A stretch of DNA of 64,000 nucleotides from JANSYL01 sp963921255 (GCA_963921255.3 CAWUEW020000001.1:682001-746000), one strand, 5' to 3'. Positions 7,602 through 16,841 are shown, numbered from the stretch's first letter. Notes: generated by a model from the letters alone, not told the origin. Made by a program: numbers and translations.

Positions 7602-8491
7602 GCGACACCGCCCTCCATACGCCGGACACGCTGAGGTCACGGTCCGAGGCCGTCGCGGCCAGTCTGCCGGCCCTTATGGCCGATGCGCAGCACCTGGCAG
7701 CCACGGTTCTTTTGGGCGTGCACGGACGCAAACGCGCCGGCACAGGGGATGAGTTCTGGCAGTATCGACCGGCCCAGGCGGGCGATCCCTATCGCAGCAT
7801 TGATTGGCGCCGCTCGGCCCGGTCCGACGGGCATTTCGTGCGCCAGACCGAATGGCAGGCCGCGCAATCGGTGATGATCGGGGTGGATGACGCGGCCTCG
7901 ATGACCTTCACGGGGCACAAGGACCGCCCCTCGAAGCTGCGCCGTGCGCAGACGCTGGCCATGGCCGTGGCCATTCTGGCTGTGCGCGGCGGCGAACGCG
8001 TGGGTCTGACGCATCTGACCGACCCGCCACGCGGCGGGCAGGCCCAACTGATGCGCATGGCGGCCGCCCTGATGGACGGGCACGAGGCCGGTGACTATGG
8101 CGCGCCGCGCCCCAAGGTGATGCCGATGGGCAGTCGGGCGGTGTTCTTTTCCGATTTCCTTGGGGATCCCGCGCCCATCGAAACCGTGCTTGGCCGGGCG
8201 GCCGATCGCGGCGTGAAGGGCGCGCTGGTCCAGGTTTTGGATCCCGATGAAGAGGCCTTCCCCTTTGACGGGCGCACGGTGTTTGAATCCATGACCGGGG
8301 CGATCCGGTTTGAAACCCTCAAGGCCAAAACCCTGCGGGAGGCCTATCTCGAGCGTCTGGCCGAGCGGAAAGATCGCCTCCAGATCGCTGCCCGCCGCAC
8401 CGGCTGGCGGTTCGTGTGTCACCACACCGACCAACCCGCGGAGCCGACGCTTCTGTGGCTCTACCGCGCGTTGGAAAAGGGGCGCACATGA
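7598..8491 (+). CDS. DUF58 domain-containing protein
   Basis: A 297-residue soluble protein. The DUF58 core is visible as VLLGVHGRKRAGTGDEFWQYRPAQ (about 40-63) followed by DPYRSIDWRRSARSDGHFVRQTE, then a vWA-like fold. It starts at a TTG that overlaps the moxR stop (TTGA), the only in-frame start compatible with the family N-terminus. DUF58 proteins are partners of MoxR ATPases. The next gene begins 127 bp downstream, after a multi-hairpin repeat element that may separate expression levels. Confidence 0.88.
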   Translation: MSDTALHTPDTLRSRSEAVAASLPALMADAQHLAATVLLGVHGRKRAGTGDEFWQYRPAQAGDPYRSIDWRRSARSDGHFVRQTEWQAAQSVMIGVDDAASMTFTGHKDRPSKLRRAQTLAMAVAILAVRGGERVGLTHLTDPPRGGQAQLMRMAAALMDGHEAGDYGAPRPKVMPMGSRAVFFSDFLGDPAPIETVLGRAADRGVKGALVQVLDPDEEAFPFDGRTVFESMTGAIRFETLKAKTLREAYLERLAERKDRLQIAARRTGWRFVCHHTDQPAEPTLLWLYRALEKGRT

Positions 8492-8503
8492 CGGGCCGGG
8501 CAG

Positions 8504-8590
8504 AAATCTCTTGGAAGAGATTTCACAGGGCCTGCGCAGGCCCTGTGAAACGTCCTTTCAAGGACGTTTGCCGCGGTCTGGCGCCCGCGG
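8504..8590 (+). repeat. multi-hairpin intergenic repeat element, copy 1
   Basis: Four consecutive inverted repeats fill the gap between the DUF58 and DUF4159 genes. They are AAATCTCTT-GG-AAGAGATTT (8504-8523), a perfect 15-bp-arm palindrome with no spacer (8521-8550), AAACGTCCTT-TC-AAGGACGTTT (8548-8569) and CCGCGG-N8-CCGCGG (8571-8590). The first, third and fourth share loop sequences and order with the element at 27601-27668. The second hairpin is extra here. Confidence 0.75.
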
Positions 8591-8618
8591 GTCGCGGGAC
8601 GGATGGAGGGCAGCGCTG

Positions 8619-11381
8619 ATGGGCAGCCTTGCCTTCACCACGCCGCTTTTGCTTGTGGCTTTGATTGGTTTGCCCATCCTGTGGTGGCTGCTGCGCGCCG
8701 TGCCGCCGGCGCCGATCACCCGGCGCTTTCCCGGTGTGGCCCTGCTGCTTGGTCTGACGGATGACGAAAGCCAGACCGACAAGACGCCGTGGTGGCTGTT
8801 GCTGCTGCGCATGTTGGCTGTGGCGGCCGCCATTGTCGGGTTCGCGGGCCCGGTGTTGAACCCCCAGGCGGAACGCGGCGGATCAGGGCCGCTTTTGATC
8901 GTAATGGATGCATCCTGGGCGTCGGGACGGGATTGGTCGGCGCGCCTGGATCGTGTGGCGCATTTGTTGGATGAGGTCGGTCGGGCCGGTCGACCGGTGG
9001 CCTTGGTGTCGCTGACGGACCTGCCGCAGGGCGACTTGCCCCTGCAATCGGCCAATGCGTGGTCCGCGCGTCTGGCCGCGCTGGCGCCGGCCCCCTACGC
9101 GCCGGACATGGCCGCAGCGGCGGATTGGGCGGCGTCGCTGGACGGATCCCTCGAAACCTATTGGATCGCGGACGGCTTGGGCCACGCGGGTCGGGACGAT
9201 GTGGTCGCCGCGCTGCAGGACCTCGGGCCGGTCAGTGCCTTCACCGGCACGCGCGATATCCTGGCCCTGGCCCCGCCCCGGTTCGAAGAGGGGGAGATCC
9301 GCGCGGACATCCAACGTCTGGGGTCCGACACGCCGCGCGATGTGACGGTGATTGCCCATGGCCTCGACCCGGCCGGTGTGCCCCGGGATCTGGCCCGCCT
9401 GACGGTGTCCCTGGCGGCCGGTGCGACAGAGGCCGAGGCGGTGTTCGATCTGCCCGCCGAACTGCGCAACCGCATCACGCGGTTCGAGCTGTCAGGCCAC
9501 CGCAGCGCCGGGGCCGTGGCCCTGACGGACGATGCGCTCCAGCGGCGGCAAGTCGCCCTGATTTCGGGCACGTCGGATGATGAGACCCAAGCGCTTTTGT
9601 CGCCGCTGCACTATCTGCGCCAGGCGCTCGCCCCGACGGCGGATCTGATCGAGGGCGCGTTGAGCGATATGATCCTCGCCAGCCCGGATGTCGTGATCCT
9701 CGCGGATGTCGCCACGCTCAGCCCGGACGAAACCGATGCCCTGGTCGCCTGGGTCGAAGGCGGCGGATTGTTGGTTCGGTTTGCCGGGCCGCGGCTGGCG
9801 GCGTCGGATGTGGCCCGCGATGAAGCCGGGCCGCTGATGCCGGTCCGCTTGCGCGCCGGCGGACGCACGGTCGGTGGGGCGATGTCCTGGGGTGAACCGC
9901 GCGCGTTGCGGCCCTTTGACGACACCAGCCCGTTCTTTGGTCTGACAGTTCCGGAAGATGTCGAGGTCAGCGCCCAGGTGATGGCGCAGCCGGATCCAAC
10001 CCTGTCCGAACGCACCATCGCGTCGCTGACCGATGGCACCCCTCTGGTGACCCGAAGCAATCTGGGCCAGGGGTCGGTCGTGCTGTTCCATGTGACGGCG
10101 AATGCAGAGTGGTCGAGCCTGCCGCTGTCGGGCCTTTTTGTTCAGATGCTCGAACGGTTGGCCGTGTCGACCCGGCCTGCGGTTCCCGACGCCGAAGATC
10201 TGGCGGGCACGACCTGGACGCCCGAGCGGGTGTTGGACGGGTTCGGGGTGTTGCGCGATGCGGGCACCCGGCCCGGGGTGAGCGGTGAAGATCTGGCGCA
10301 GGCGCCGCTGTCGGCGACACTTTTGCCCGGGCTCTATGCGGGCAGCGACCGACGGATCGCGCGCAACGTCGTGACACAGGAGACGGGTCTTGTGGCGGCG
10401 TCCTGGCCCGCAAGCGTGCCGGTTGAGGGGCTCACCGCGATCGAGCCGACCGAGCTGATGGCGAACTTCCTGACCGGTGCATTGATCCTGTTGCTGATCG
10501 ACGCGATTGCCGCCTTGTGGTTGGGCGGACGGTTGAGTGGCCTTCGACGTGGCGTTGCCGTGCTGGCCGCGGTGGTGATCGTCCCGGCCGCGGCACTCGA
10601 GGCGCAGACCGACGCCCTGACGGCCGACGACCTGGCGCTCTTGGCGACGTCGGAGGTGACGTTGGCCTATGTCCGCACTGGGGATGCCGATCTTGATGAG
10701 ATGAGCCGGACCGGTCTGCAGGGGCTGTCGAACACCCTGTTCCAGCGGACAACGGTGGAACCCGCGCCACCGCTTGGCGTTGATCTTGAAACCGATGAGC
10801 TGGCCTTTTTCCCGATGCTCTATTGGCCGATCTCTGCCGAACAGCCCTTGCCATCCGCCAACGCCTATGCGCGCCTGAATGCTTATCTGCGCGGCGGCGG
10901 CATGATCGTGTTCGACACGCGCGACGCCCATATCGGCAGCTTCGGCTCAGGCACGCCGGAGGGCCGCCGCTTGAGGGCGCTGGCCGCCGCGTTGGATATC
11001 CCGCCACTGGAACCGATCCCGTCAGATCACGTGCTGACGCGCACGTTCTACCTGCTCCAGGATTTCCCGGGCCGGCACCTGAGCCGGGACGTCTGGGTGG
11101 AAGCCGCACCAGCGGATGCCGAGCAGATCGAAGGCATGCCGTTCCGCAACCTCAACGACGGCGTCACGCCCGTCTTGATCGGTGGAAATGATTGGGCGGC
11201 GGCCTGGGCACAGGATGAGTTTGGCCGCCCGCTCTACCCCGTGGGCCGGGGTTTCACCGGCGAGCGGCAGCGCGAGATTGCCCTGCGCTTCGGGGTGAAC
11301 CTTGTGATGCATGTGCTGTCCGGAAACTACAAATCCGACCAGGTGCATGTGCCGGCGCTTCTGGATCGGTTGGGGCAGTAG
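8619..11381 (+). CDS. BatA-like N-terminal / DUF4159 C-terminal membrane protein
   Basis: A 920-residue membrane protein. The N-terminus has BatA-type helices (FTTPLLLVALIGLPILWWLLRA) and an APITRRFPGVALLLGL motif, then a second helix near residue 60-75. A large periplasmic or cytosolic central part of vWA/glutamine-amidotransferase-like character follows, with another TM pair near residues 610-660. The C-terminal 250 residues match DUF4159 (YWPISAEQPLPSANAYARLNAYLRGGGMIVFDTRDA). The start at 8619 follows a GGAGGG site. It is the third gene of the MoxR operon. Function unknown; probably a scaffold for the MoxR complex at the inner membrane. Confidence 0.85.
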   Translation: MGSLAFTTPLLLVALIGLPILWWLLRAVPPAPITRRFPGVALLLGLTDDESQTDKTPWWLLLLRMLAVAAAIVGFAGPVLNPQAERGGSGPLLIVMDASWASGRDWSARLDRVAHLLDEVGRAGRPVALVSLTDLPQGDLPLQSANAWSARLAALAPAPYAPDMAAAADWAASLDGSLETYWIADGLGHAGRDDVVAALQDLGPVSAFTGTRDILALAPPRFEEGEIRADIQRLGSDTPRDVTVIAHGLDPAGVPRDLARLTVSLAAGATEAEAVFDLPAELRNRITRFELSGHRSAGAVALTDDALQRRQVALISGTSDDETQALLSPLHYLRQALAPTADLIEGALSDMILASPDVVILADVATLSPDETDALVAWVEGGGLLVRFAGPRLAASDVARDEAGPLMPVRLRAGGRTVGGAMSWGEPRALRPFDDTSPFFGLTVPEDVEVSAQVMAQPDPTLSERTIASLTDGTPLVTRSNLGQGSVVLFHVTANAEWSSLPLSGLFVQMLERLAVSTRPAVPDAEDLAGTTWTPERVLDGFGVLRDAGTRPGVSGEDLAQAPLSATLLPGLYAGSDRRIARNVVTQETGLVAASWPASVPVEGLTAIEPTELMANFLTGALILLLIDAIAALWLGGRLSGLRRGVAVLAAVVIVPAAALEAQTDALTADDLALLATSEVTLAYVRTGDADLDEMSRTGLQGLSNTLFQRTTVEPAPPLGVDLETDELAFFPMLYWPISAEQPLPSANAYARLNAYLRGGGMIVFDTRDAHIGSFGSGTPEGRRLRALAAALDIPPLEPIPSDHVLTRTFYLLQDFPGRHLSRDVWVEAAPADAEQIEGMPFRNLNDGVTPVLIGGNDWAAAWAQDEFGRPLYPVGRGFTGERQREIALRFGVNLVMHVLSGNYKSDQVHVPALLDRLGQ

Positions 11382-11384
11382 GTC

Positions 11385-13451
11385 ATGTCACAAGCCATTC
11401 TCTTCGATCCATTGCTTGCGCTGCCGGTGATCTACGCCTTGGGGGCCGCTGTTGCGGTGATCGTGGCCCTGTCCGTCTGGCGTGGTCTGTCGGGGTGGCC
11501 GTATCGCCTGTGCGCGGCGTTGGCCCTGTTGGCGGCGCTTCTGAACCCCTCTCTGCAGTCCGAGGATCGCGAACCGCTCAGCGACATTGTCCTGCTGGTT
11601 GTCGATGACACCGCCAGCCAGCGCCTGTCGGACCGGCCCGGGCAAACGGCCGCCGCGATCGCGGAGCTTGAGGCCGAAGTGGCGGCCCTCGGGATGGAAC
11701 TCCGGCAGGAGATCGTGACGGACGCGCCGGACAATGGCGGCACGTTGATGATGGCGGCCCTCAGCCAGATGATGGCCGAAGAACCGCGCGCCCGTGTGGC
11801 CGGTGCGATCCTTCTGACGGATGGGCAGTTGCACGACGCCGATCTGGTGCCCGACATGCCGGCGCCCCTTCACGCGCTCCTGACCGGACGCGACACGGAT
11901 TGGGATCGGCGCCTTGTGATCGAAACCGCACCGGCCTTCGCCATTATTGATGAAGAAGTGCGCCTGACCTTGCGCATCGAAGATCAGGGCGCCGTGCCGG
12001 CTGATGTCGCAGGGCAGGCCCAGATCGAAATCGCCTTGGATGGCGAACCGGGCCAAAGCTTTACGGTTCCGATGGGGGAAACGCTGGAATTGCCGCTCAC
12101 CTTATCGCGGGCAGGTCGGAATGTTGTGCAGTTCACCGTCCCGGACGCCGAGGGCGAACTGACCAACCGCAACAATGCGGCTGTCGTCACGATCAACGGC
12201 ATTCGGGATCGACTGCGCGTGCTCCTGGTGTCGGGTGAACCGCATCCGGGCCAACGGACGTGGCGCAATTTGCTCAAATCGGATGCGTCGGTCGATCTGG
12301 TGCATTTCACCATTCTGCGTCCGCCCGACAAGCAGGACGGGGTTCCGGTGACCGAGTTGAGCCTGATCGCCTTCCCCACGCGCGAGTTGTTCATGGAAGC
12401 CGTCGATGAGTTCGATCTGATCATTTTCGACCGGTACCAACGGCGCGGCATCCTGCCGATGCTCTATATCGACAACATCCGGCGCTATGTGGAAGACGGC
12501 GGTGCGTTGCTGTTGGCGGCGGGACCGGATTTCGCATCGGCTGCGTCCCTCTATCGAACGCCGCTGTCGGACATCCTGCCCGGGCGGCCCACAGCGCGTG
12601 TGATCGAGGAGGCCTTCCTGCCCGAGATCAGCGATCTGGGTGCCCGCCACCCGGTGACCGCCGGTCTGGCCGACGAACATGTGCCGCTGCCCGAGGTCGA
12701 TGCGCCCTGGGGCCGCTGGTTCCGGCAAATCGAGTTGACCGAAACGGCGGGTCAGACCGTGCTGACCGGGGCCAATGACGCGCCGCTTCTGATGCTCGAC
12801 CGTGTGGGGCAGGGCCGGGTGGCGCTGTTGGCGTCAGATCACGCCTGGCTCTGGGATCGCGGTTTCGAAGGGGGCGGACCGCAATTGGCGATGCTGCGCC
12901 GGCTGGCCCATTGGATGATGGGGGAGCCTGACCTTGAAGAAGAATCCCTGATTGTCGACGCGCAAGGACAGACGATCTTCGTGACGCGCCAAACCCTTGC
13001 CGATGGCGTGGGCAGCCTGACCGTCACCGCACCAGACGGCACCGAGGCCGAGGTCGTGCTGAGCGAAACGGCGCCGGGTCGGTTCACCGCGGAAATCGAA
13101 GGGGCCGAGCAGGGCCTTTACCGCCTCGTTGAAGGCGAGGAGGAGGCCGTGATTGCCCTCGGCCCCGCGGCCCCCCGCGAGTTCGAGGAAACCATCGCAT
13201 CGGCCGACCGGGTGACCCCGATCGTCGAACCGCTGACCGGAGCCGTCTTCCGCCTCGAAGATGGCATGCCCGATCTGCGCCGTGTGAGCGAGGGGCGCAA
13301 TGCCAGTGGGCGAGGCTGGATCGGCCTGACCACGCGCGAGGCGTATGTCACCACCGACGTGACGGTGACCCCGCTTGTGGCGGCGTGGCTGTTTCTGCTC
13401 TTGGCGGCGGGCTTGATGGTTGCCGGCTGGTTGCGAGAGGGTCGCCAATAG
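11385..13451 (+). CDS. large membrane protein of the MoxR/DUF58/DUF4159 operon
   Basis: A 688-residue protein starting 3 bp after the previous stop. Two N-terminal TM helices (about 13-33 and 38-57) are followed by a vWA-like segment (SDIVLLVVDDTASQRL and AGAILLTDGQLHDAD), a beta-sandwich region, a class I glutamine amidotransferase-like fold (YVEDGGALLLAAGPDF and the GQGRVALLASDHAWLW segment) and a final TM helix near residues 662-680. The usual GATase catalytic Cys is not evident. This is the customary fourth gene of the alphaproteobacterial MoxR cluster. Function unknown. Confidence 0.8.
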   Translation: MSQAILFDPLLALPVIYALGAAVAVIVALSVWRGLSGWPYRLCAALALLAALLNPSLQSEDREPLSDIVLLVVDDTASQRLSDRPGQTAAAIAELEAEVAALGMELRQEIVTDAPDNGGTLMMAALSQMMAEEPRARVAGAILLTDGQLHDADLVPDMPAPLHALLTGRDTDWDRRLVIETAPAFAIIDEEVRLTLRIEDQGAVPADVAGQAQIEIALDGEPGQSFTVPMGETLELPLTLSRAGRNVVQFTVPDAEGELTNRNNAAVVTINGIRDRLRVLLVSGEPHPGQRTWRNLLKSDASVDLVHFTILRPPDKQDGVPVTELSLIAFPTRELFMEAVDEFDLIIFDRYQRRGILPMLYIDNIRRYVEDGGALLLAAGPDFASAASLYRTPLSDILPGRPTARVIEEAFLPEISDLGARHPVTAGLADEHVPLPEVDAPWGRWFRQIELTETAGQTVLTGANDAPLLMLDRVGQGRVALLASDHAWLWDRGFEGGGPQLAMLRRLAHWMMGEPDLEEESLIVDAQGQTIFVTRQTLADGVGSLTVTAPDGTEAEVVLSETAPGRFTAEIEGAEQGLYRLVEGEEEAVIALGPAAPREFEETIASADRVTPIVEPLTGAVFRLEDGMPDLRRVSEGRNASGRGWIGLTTREAYVTTDVTVTPLVAAWLFLLLAAGLMVAGWLREGRQ

Positions 13452-13483
13452 GCCGCGGCCGTCCTGCGCTTACCCCCCGACCG

Positions 13484-13843
13484 CTATTGCCCGGTTGGGA
13501 TATCCAGCATCCAGACCGTATCGCTCCACCCATCGGTATTGGTCCGCGTGCGGATGCCAAGCCGGGTGGTGCCATCCGGCACATCGACGCCGCCGAGCGA
13601 CCGGGTAAACGGTTGTTCCTGGACATGTGGATGGTGCAGGACGCGGGTTCCCAGAACGGTGCCGTCCCGCAGTTCCACCCGCCATCCATCGGCATAGTTA
13701 TCCCACCCCGTATCGGCATGGGAAATGGTCACAGAGACCGTCCAGGATGCCCCAGACGGGCGTGCGTCCACGTCTTCGACGATCGCGGGGTCGGCCAGAG
13801 CCGGTGCGGCAAACAAGAGGGTGGCGAACAGAGAAAAGCGCAT
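13484..13843 (-). CDS. small exported protein of unknown function
   Basis: A 119-residue protein with a short signal peptide (MRFSLFATLLFAAPALA, cleavage likely after ALA). The mature part reads like one beta-sandwich domain: WTVSVTISHADTGWDNYADGW, then a hydrophilic end TDGWSDTVWMLDIP. It is convergent with the MoxR operon and divergent from kynA. I do not recognise a named family; similar short periplasmic proteins are common in Rhodobacteraceae. Confidence 0.7.
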   Translation of the reverse strand: MRFSLFATLLFAAPALADPAIVEDVDARPSGASWTVSVTISHADTGWDNYADGWRVELRDGTVLGTRVLHHPHVQEQPFTRSLGGVDVPDGTTRLGIRTRTNTDGWSDTVWMLDIPTGQ

Positions 13844-13944
13844 AGGGCGATCCTAGCGCCTTGCGTCGGGTTCTCCCAAACACAAGCGCGCGATTGTGTT
13901 GGCGCGGACGACGGGACAGAGTGCCCCCGAACGGAGGAGCCTGA

Positions 13945-14772
13945 ATGACCAACGCATATGATCCCGCGTCGGAAGGGGCGCAAATGGCGTTCGATGGGCG
14001 CATGTCCTATGGCGACTACTTGCATCTGGACGGCGTGTTAAATGCGCAGCATCCGCTTTCCGGCGCACATGACGAGATGTTGTTCATCATCCAGCATCAA
14101 ACCAGCGAACTGTGGATGAAGCTGGCCCTGCACGAACTGAACATCGCGCGGACCTGTATCGCGGCGGGCGATCTCCCGCCGGCCTTCAAGGGGCTCGCGC
14201 GCGTCTCGCGCATCTTCGAGCAATTGAAATCGGCCTGGGATGTGCTGCGGACGATGACGCCCTCGGATTACACGACATTCCGAGAGGCGCTTGGCCAAAG
14301 CTCTGGCTTTCAATCGTTCCAGTACCGGATGATCGAATTCACCCTGGGCAATCGCAACAGGGCGATGATCCGTCCGCACGCCCATGTGCCTGCGCTGGCA
14401 TCCGCCCTCGAGGCGGAACTCCAGACCCCGTCGCTCTATGATGTCGCGCTGGAGTACGCGCGCGGCCTGGGCCATGCGCTGCCGCCACGGGCACCGTCGG
14501 ATGAACCGGCGCGCCCGGACCCAGAGATTACCGCCTTCTGGGAGGCGGTCTACCGCGATGTCCGCACCCATTGGACGCTGTACGAACTGGCCGAAAAACT
14601 GGTCGACCTCGAAGACTACTTCCGTCGGTGGCGGTTCAACCACGTCACCACGGTTGAGCGTGTGATCGGCTTGAAGAAGGGAACCGGCGGCACCGGCGGG
14701 ACAAGCTACCTGCGGCGGATGCTGGAGGTTGAGCTGTTCCCCGAGCTGTGGAACGTCCGCACGCAGCTCTGA
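13945..14772 (+). CDS. kynA: tryptophan 2,3-dioxygenase
   Basis: A 275-residue haem enzyme that opens the indole ring of L-tryptophan to give N-formylkynurenine, first step of the kynurenine pathway. Recognisable features: MSYGDYLHLDGVLNAQHPLS, HDEMLFIIQHQTSELWMK with the distal-side His and substrate-contacting residues, SSGFQSFQYRMIEF, RRWRFNHVTTVERVIG carrying the proximal haem His, and the C-terminal GTGGTGGTSYLRR signature. The length is normal. GGAGGAG lies 8 nt upstream of the ATG. No other kynurenine gene is nearby. Confidence 0.96.
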   Translation: MTNAYDPASEGAQMAFDGRMSYGDYLHLDGVLNAQHPLSGAHDEMLFIIQHQTSELWMKLALHELNIARTCIAAGDLPPAFKGLARVSRIFEQLKSAWDVLRTMTPSDYTTFREALGQSSGFQSFQYRMIEFTLGNRNRAMIRPHAHVPALASALEAELQTPSLYDVALEYARGLGHALPPRAPSDEPARPDPEITAFWEAVYRDVRTHWTLYELAEKLVDLEDYFRRWRFNHVTTVERVIGLKKGTGGTGGTSYLRRMLEVELFPELWNVRTQL

Positions 14773-14778
14773 CGAGGC

Positions 14779-15189
14779 TCACCAGGGCTTGTAGACCACG
14801 AGGATCAGAACGCCGATGGCGCCAAGCACGCTGATCTCGTTGTAGACCCTCAGCCAGCGATCGCTTTCGGTGAAGATCCCCTTGCGGGCCCGCAGCACAA
14901 GGCGCCCCGTCCAGCCGTAATGCGCTGCCAATGCGGCGACGACGGCAAGTTTCGCCCAGACCCAGGCGGGAAATCCCCAAAGATAGGCCAGGTACAGGCC
15001 CGACAGGATGGCGATGACGCCAAGCCCGAGCGAGAACCGGTAAATTCGGATCGTCAGGTCACCGGTCGGGCCAAATTCGCCCAACTGCGCCCATTCCCGT
15101 TTCCAGAAGATGATCGCGCGCGGGGCGGCGAAGATGCCGGTCATCCAGCCCAGGACGCACAACAAGTGGAGAACTTTGACCCATTCCAT
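14779..15189 (-). CDS. CopD/HemJ-like four-helix membrane protein
   Basis: A 136-residue integral membrane protein with four predicted helices. The N-terminus MEWVKVLHLLCVLGWMTGIFAAPR carries a His in the first helix and an Arg after it, as in UPF0093/HemJ and CopD-like proteins. HemJ is a protoporphyrinogen IX oxidase, but the conserved HemJ pattern is only partial, so the enzymatic role is not assured. It is convergent with kynA (6 bp between stops) and divergent from a serine protease gene. Confidence 0.65.
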   Translation of the reverse strand: MEWVKVLHLLCVLGWMTGIFAAPRAIIFWKREWAQLGEFGPTGDLTIRIYRFSLGLGVIAILSGLYLAYLWGFPAWVWAKLAVVAALAAHYGWTGRLVLRARKGIFTESDRWLRVYNEISVLGAIGVLILVVYKPW

Positions 15190-15333
15190 GCGGTTATGTC
15201 CCTCGGGACGGCGGCGGGTGCAAGGGGCGATGCTGTCGCGCGTGCTGCGCGCTTGTCGGCCGGATTGTGCCGCAATTCCGCCGCAGACCCCCGCTAGCGT
15301 TGTCCGGTGGGGCGCGCGCAAAAGGGGATATCG

Positions 15334-16164
15334 ATGCGTCGATTGGGCATGGCGGCAGCCGCAATACTTCTCAGCAACACGGGGTTGAACGGCACGCCAC
15401 GCGCCAGTGACGCGCAGGATTTGCGCGCGTTGGACACCGCCGATGCGATGCGCGGGTGGGAAGCGATCGGTCGCCTCGACAGCTCGGTCTCGTTCTGCAG
15501 TGCCACCTTGATTGCCCCCGATGTCGTGCTGACGGCGGCGCATTGCCTCTACGATCAGGACGGCAACCGCCTGGCGGATTCGGATCTCACCTTCTCGGCG
15601 AGCTATCGCAATGGACGCGCCGAGGCCTATCGCGGCGTCCGCCAAAGCGTGCAACCCGATGCCTATCCCGGCCCCCGTGGCGGCACCGGGTCCGAGATCA
15701 TCGGCCACGACATTGCGATCCTGCATCTCGACCGCCCGATCCCCACGCAAACCGTGACGCCCCTGTCGCTCGGCGATCAGGGCCGCGTCCGCGATATGGT
15801 GACCGTGGTCTCCTATGGCGAAGATCGCGAGGCCGTGGCCTCGATCGAAGAGGATTGCCGCATCCTGGCGCAAGACGGGCGGGTGGACGTGTTGTCTTGC
15901 TCGGTCGTGTCAGGAAGCTCGGGCGCGCCCATTCTGCGCGTCCAAGACGGCCGGGTCGAGGTGATCTCGGTCGTGTCGGCACGGGCCGAATGGAACGGCG
16001 GGCCGGTGTCTGTCGCGGTCGCCGCCAACACGTTGGTGCCCGAGCTTTTGGCGCTTGGCGCGCGGTCTGCCACCACGGCCGAGCGGATGCCGGAAGGCGT
16101 GCGCCGCCTGACCGTGGGTGATGGAAACCGCAGCGGCCTGGGCGCCCGTTTCGTGCGTCCGTAA
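15334..16164 (+). CDS. exported trypsin-like serine protease
   Basis: A 276-residue S1-family peptidase. The N-terminus is a signal peptide (MRRLGMAAAAILLSNTGLNG). The catalytic triad is visible: His in VLTAAHC (about residue 71), Asp in GHDIAILHLDRP, and Ser in VSGSSGAPIL (a GxSGAP form). Paired cysteines include CSATLIAP-AAHC and EEDCRI-LSCSV. The ATG at 15334 is the first that gives a signal peptide. It acts in the periplasm or outside the cell; substrate unknown. It stands alone between the CopD-like and hsp20 genes. Confidence 0.88.
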   Translation: MRRLGMAAAAILLSNTGLNGTPRASDAQDLRALDTADAMRGWEAIGRLDSSVSFCSATLIAPDVVLTAAHCLYDQDGNRLADSDLTFSASYRNGRAEAYRGVRQSVQPDAYPGPRGGTGSEIIGHDIAILHLDRPIPTQTVTPLSLGDQGRVRDMVTVVSYGEDREAVASIEEDCRILAQDGRVDVLSCSVVSGSSGAPILRVQDGRVEVISVVSARAEWNGGPVSVAVAANTLVPELLALGARSATTAERMPEGVRRLTVGDGNRSGLGARFVRP

Positions 16165-16180
16165 GGATGCCCCCCGGGGT

Positions 16181-16208
16181 CTTGAACCCCGCTTGATGAC
16201 TTCCCACA
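16181..16208 (+). promoter_or_regulatory. candidate heat-shock (RpoH) promoter of hsp20
   Basis: CTTGAA (16181-16186), a 16-bp spacer, then CCCACA (16203-16208). This is close to the sigma-32 pattern CTTGAA / CCCCAT, and it lies 108 bp upstream of the small heat-shock gene. Pattern match only. Confidence 0.45.
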
Positions 16209-16315
16209 TCGACTGTGTGCCGGGGCCAATGATGGACCGGCGCAGCAACCAAATGGTCACGCCTGAGATCAGGGTGGCCGAAATTCTGAATGTTGTCGCT
16301 CAAAGGAGGATGACC

Positions 16316-16771
16316 ATGCGAGCTTATGATCTTGCACCGCTTTACCGGGCCACCGTCGGATTCGACCGGATGGCAGATTTGCTGGACCGGGTGTTGACCC
16401 AAGACACCGGATCGACCGGCTACCCGCCCTACAATATCGAAAAGACAGCCGATGACGGGTACCGGATCTCGGTTGCCGTGGCGGGGTTCACCGATGCCGA
16501 CCTGAGCGTTGAGCAGCGCGAGCAGGAGCTTGTCGTTGCCGCACGCAAGGACAAAGACGAGACACCGCGCACCTATCTGCATCGCGGTATCGCAACCCGT
16601 GCGTTCGAAAAACGCTTCCAATTGGCCGACCATGTGCGCGTCACCGGCGCCGTGACCGAAAACGGCATGCTGCACATCGACCTCGTGCGCGAAGTGCCGG
16701 AAGCCCTGAAACCGCGCCGGATTGAGATCGCGTCCTCGAACGCGAAAGTGATCGAAGGCGCAACCGCCTAA
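16316..16771 (+). CDS. small heat-shock protein, Hsp20 family
   Basis: A 151-residue ATP-independent chaperone that holds unfolding proteins. The N-terminus (MRAYDLAPLYRATVGFDRM) and the alpha-crystallin domain (YPPYNIEKTADDGYRISVAVAGF through RAFEKRFQLADHVRVTGA and GMLHIDLVREVPEA) match the IbpA-like class. Two ATGs are close: 16310 abuts the AAAGGAGG site, whereas 16316 is spaced 6 nt from it and gives the family N-terminus, so I chose 16316. The C-terminal I-x-I anchoring motif region reads RRIEIAS. Confidence 0.93.
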   Translation: MRAYDLAPLYRATVGFDRMADLLDRVLTQDTGSTGYPPYNIEKTADDGYRISVAVAGFTDADLSVEQREQELVVAARKDKDETPRTYLHRGIATRAFEKRFQLADHVRVTGAVTENGMLHIDLVREVPEALKPRRIEIASSNAKVIEGATA

Positions 16772-16797
16772 GGTCGCTGACTTTCAGTGTGCGATGG

Positions 16798-16826
16798 GGG
16801 GTGGTCCTGCGGGGCCGCCCCTTTTT
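16798..16826 (+). terminator. intrinsic terminator after hsp20
   Basis: Stem GGGGTGG/CCGCCCC (one G-U wobble) followed directly by TTTTT, 27 bp after the hsp20 stop. Confidence 0.7.
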
Positions 16827-16841
16827 CGTATGTGGCGCCCG

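Noticed and set aside
5931..7640. 569-residue minus-strand open frame through the moxR gene
   Set aside because: Only its last part (DUF1285) has family signatures; the remainder is antisense of moxR in high-GC DNA and lacks protein-like composition.
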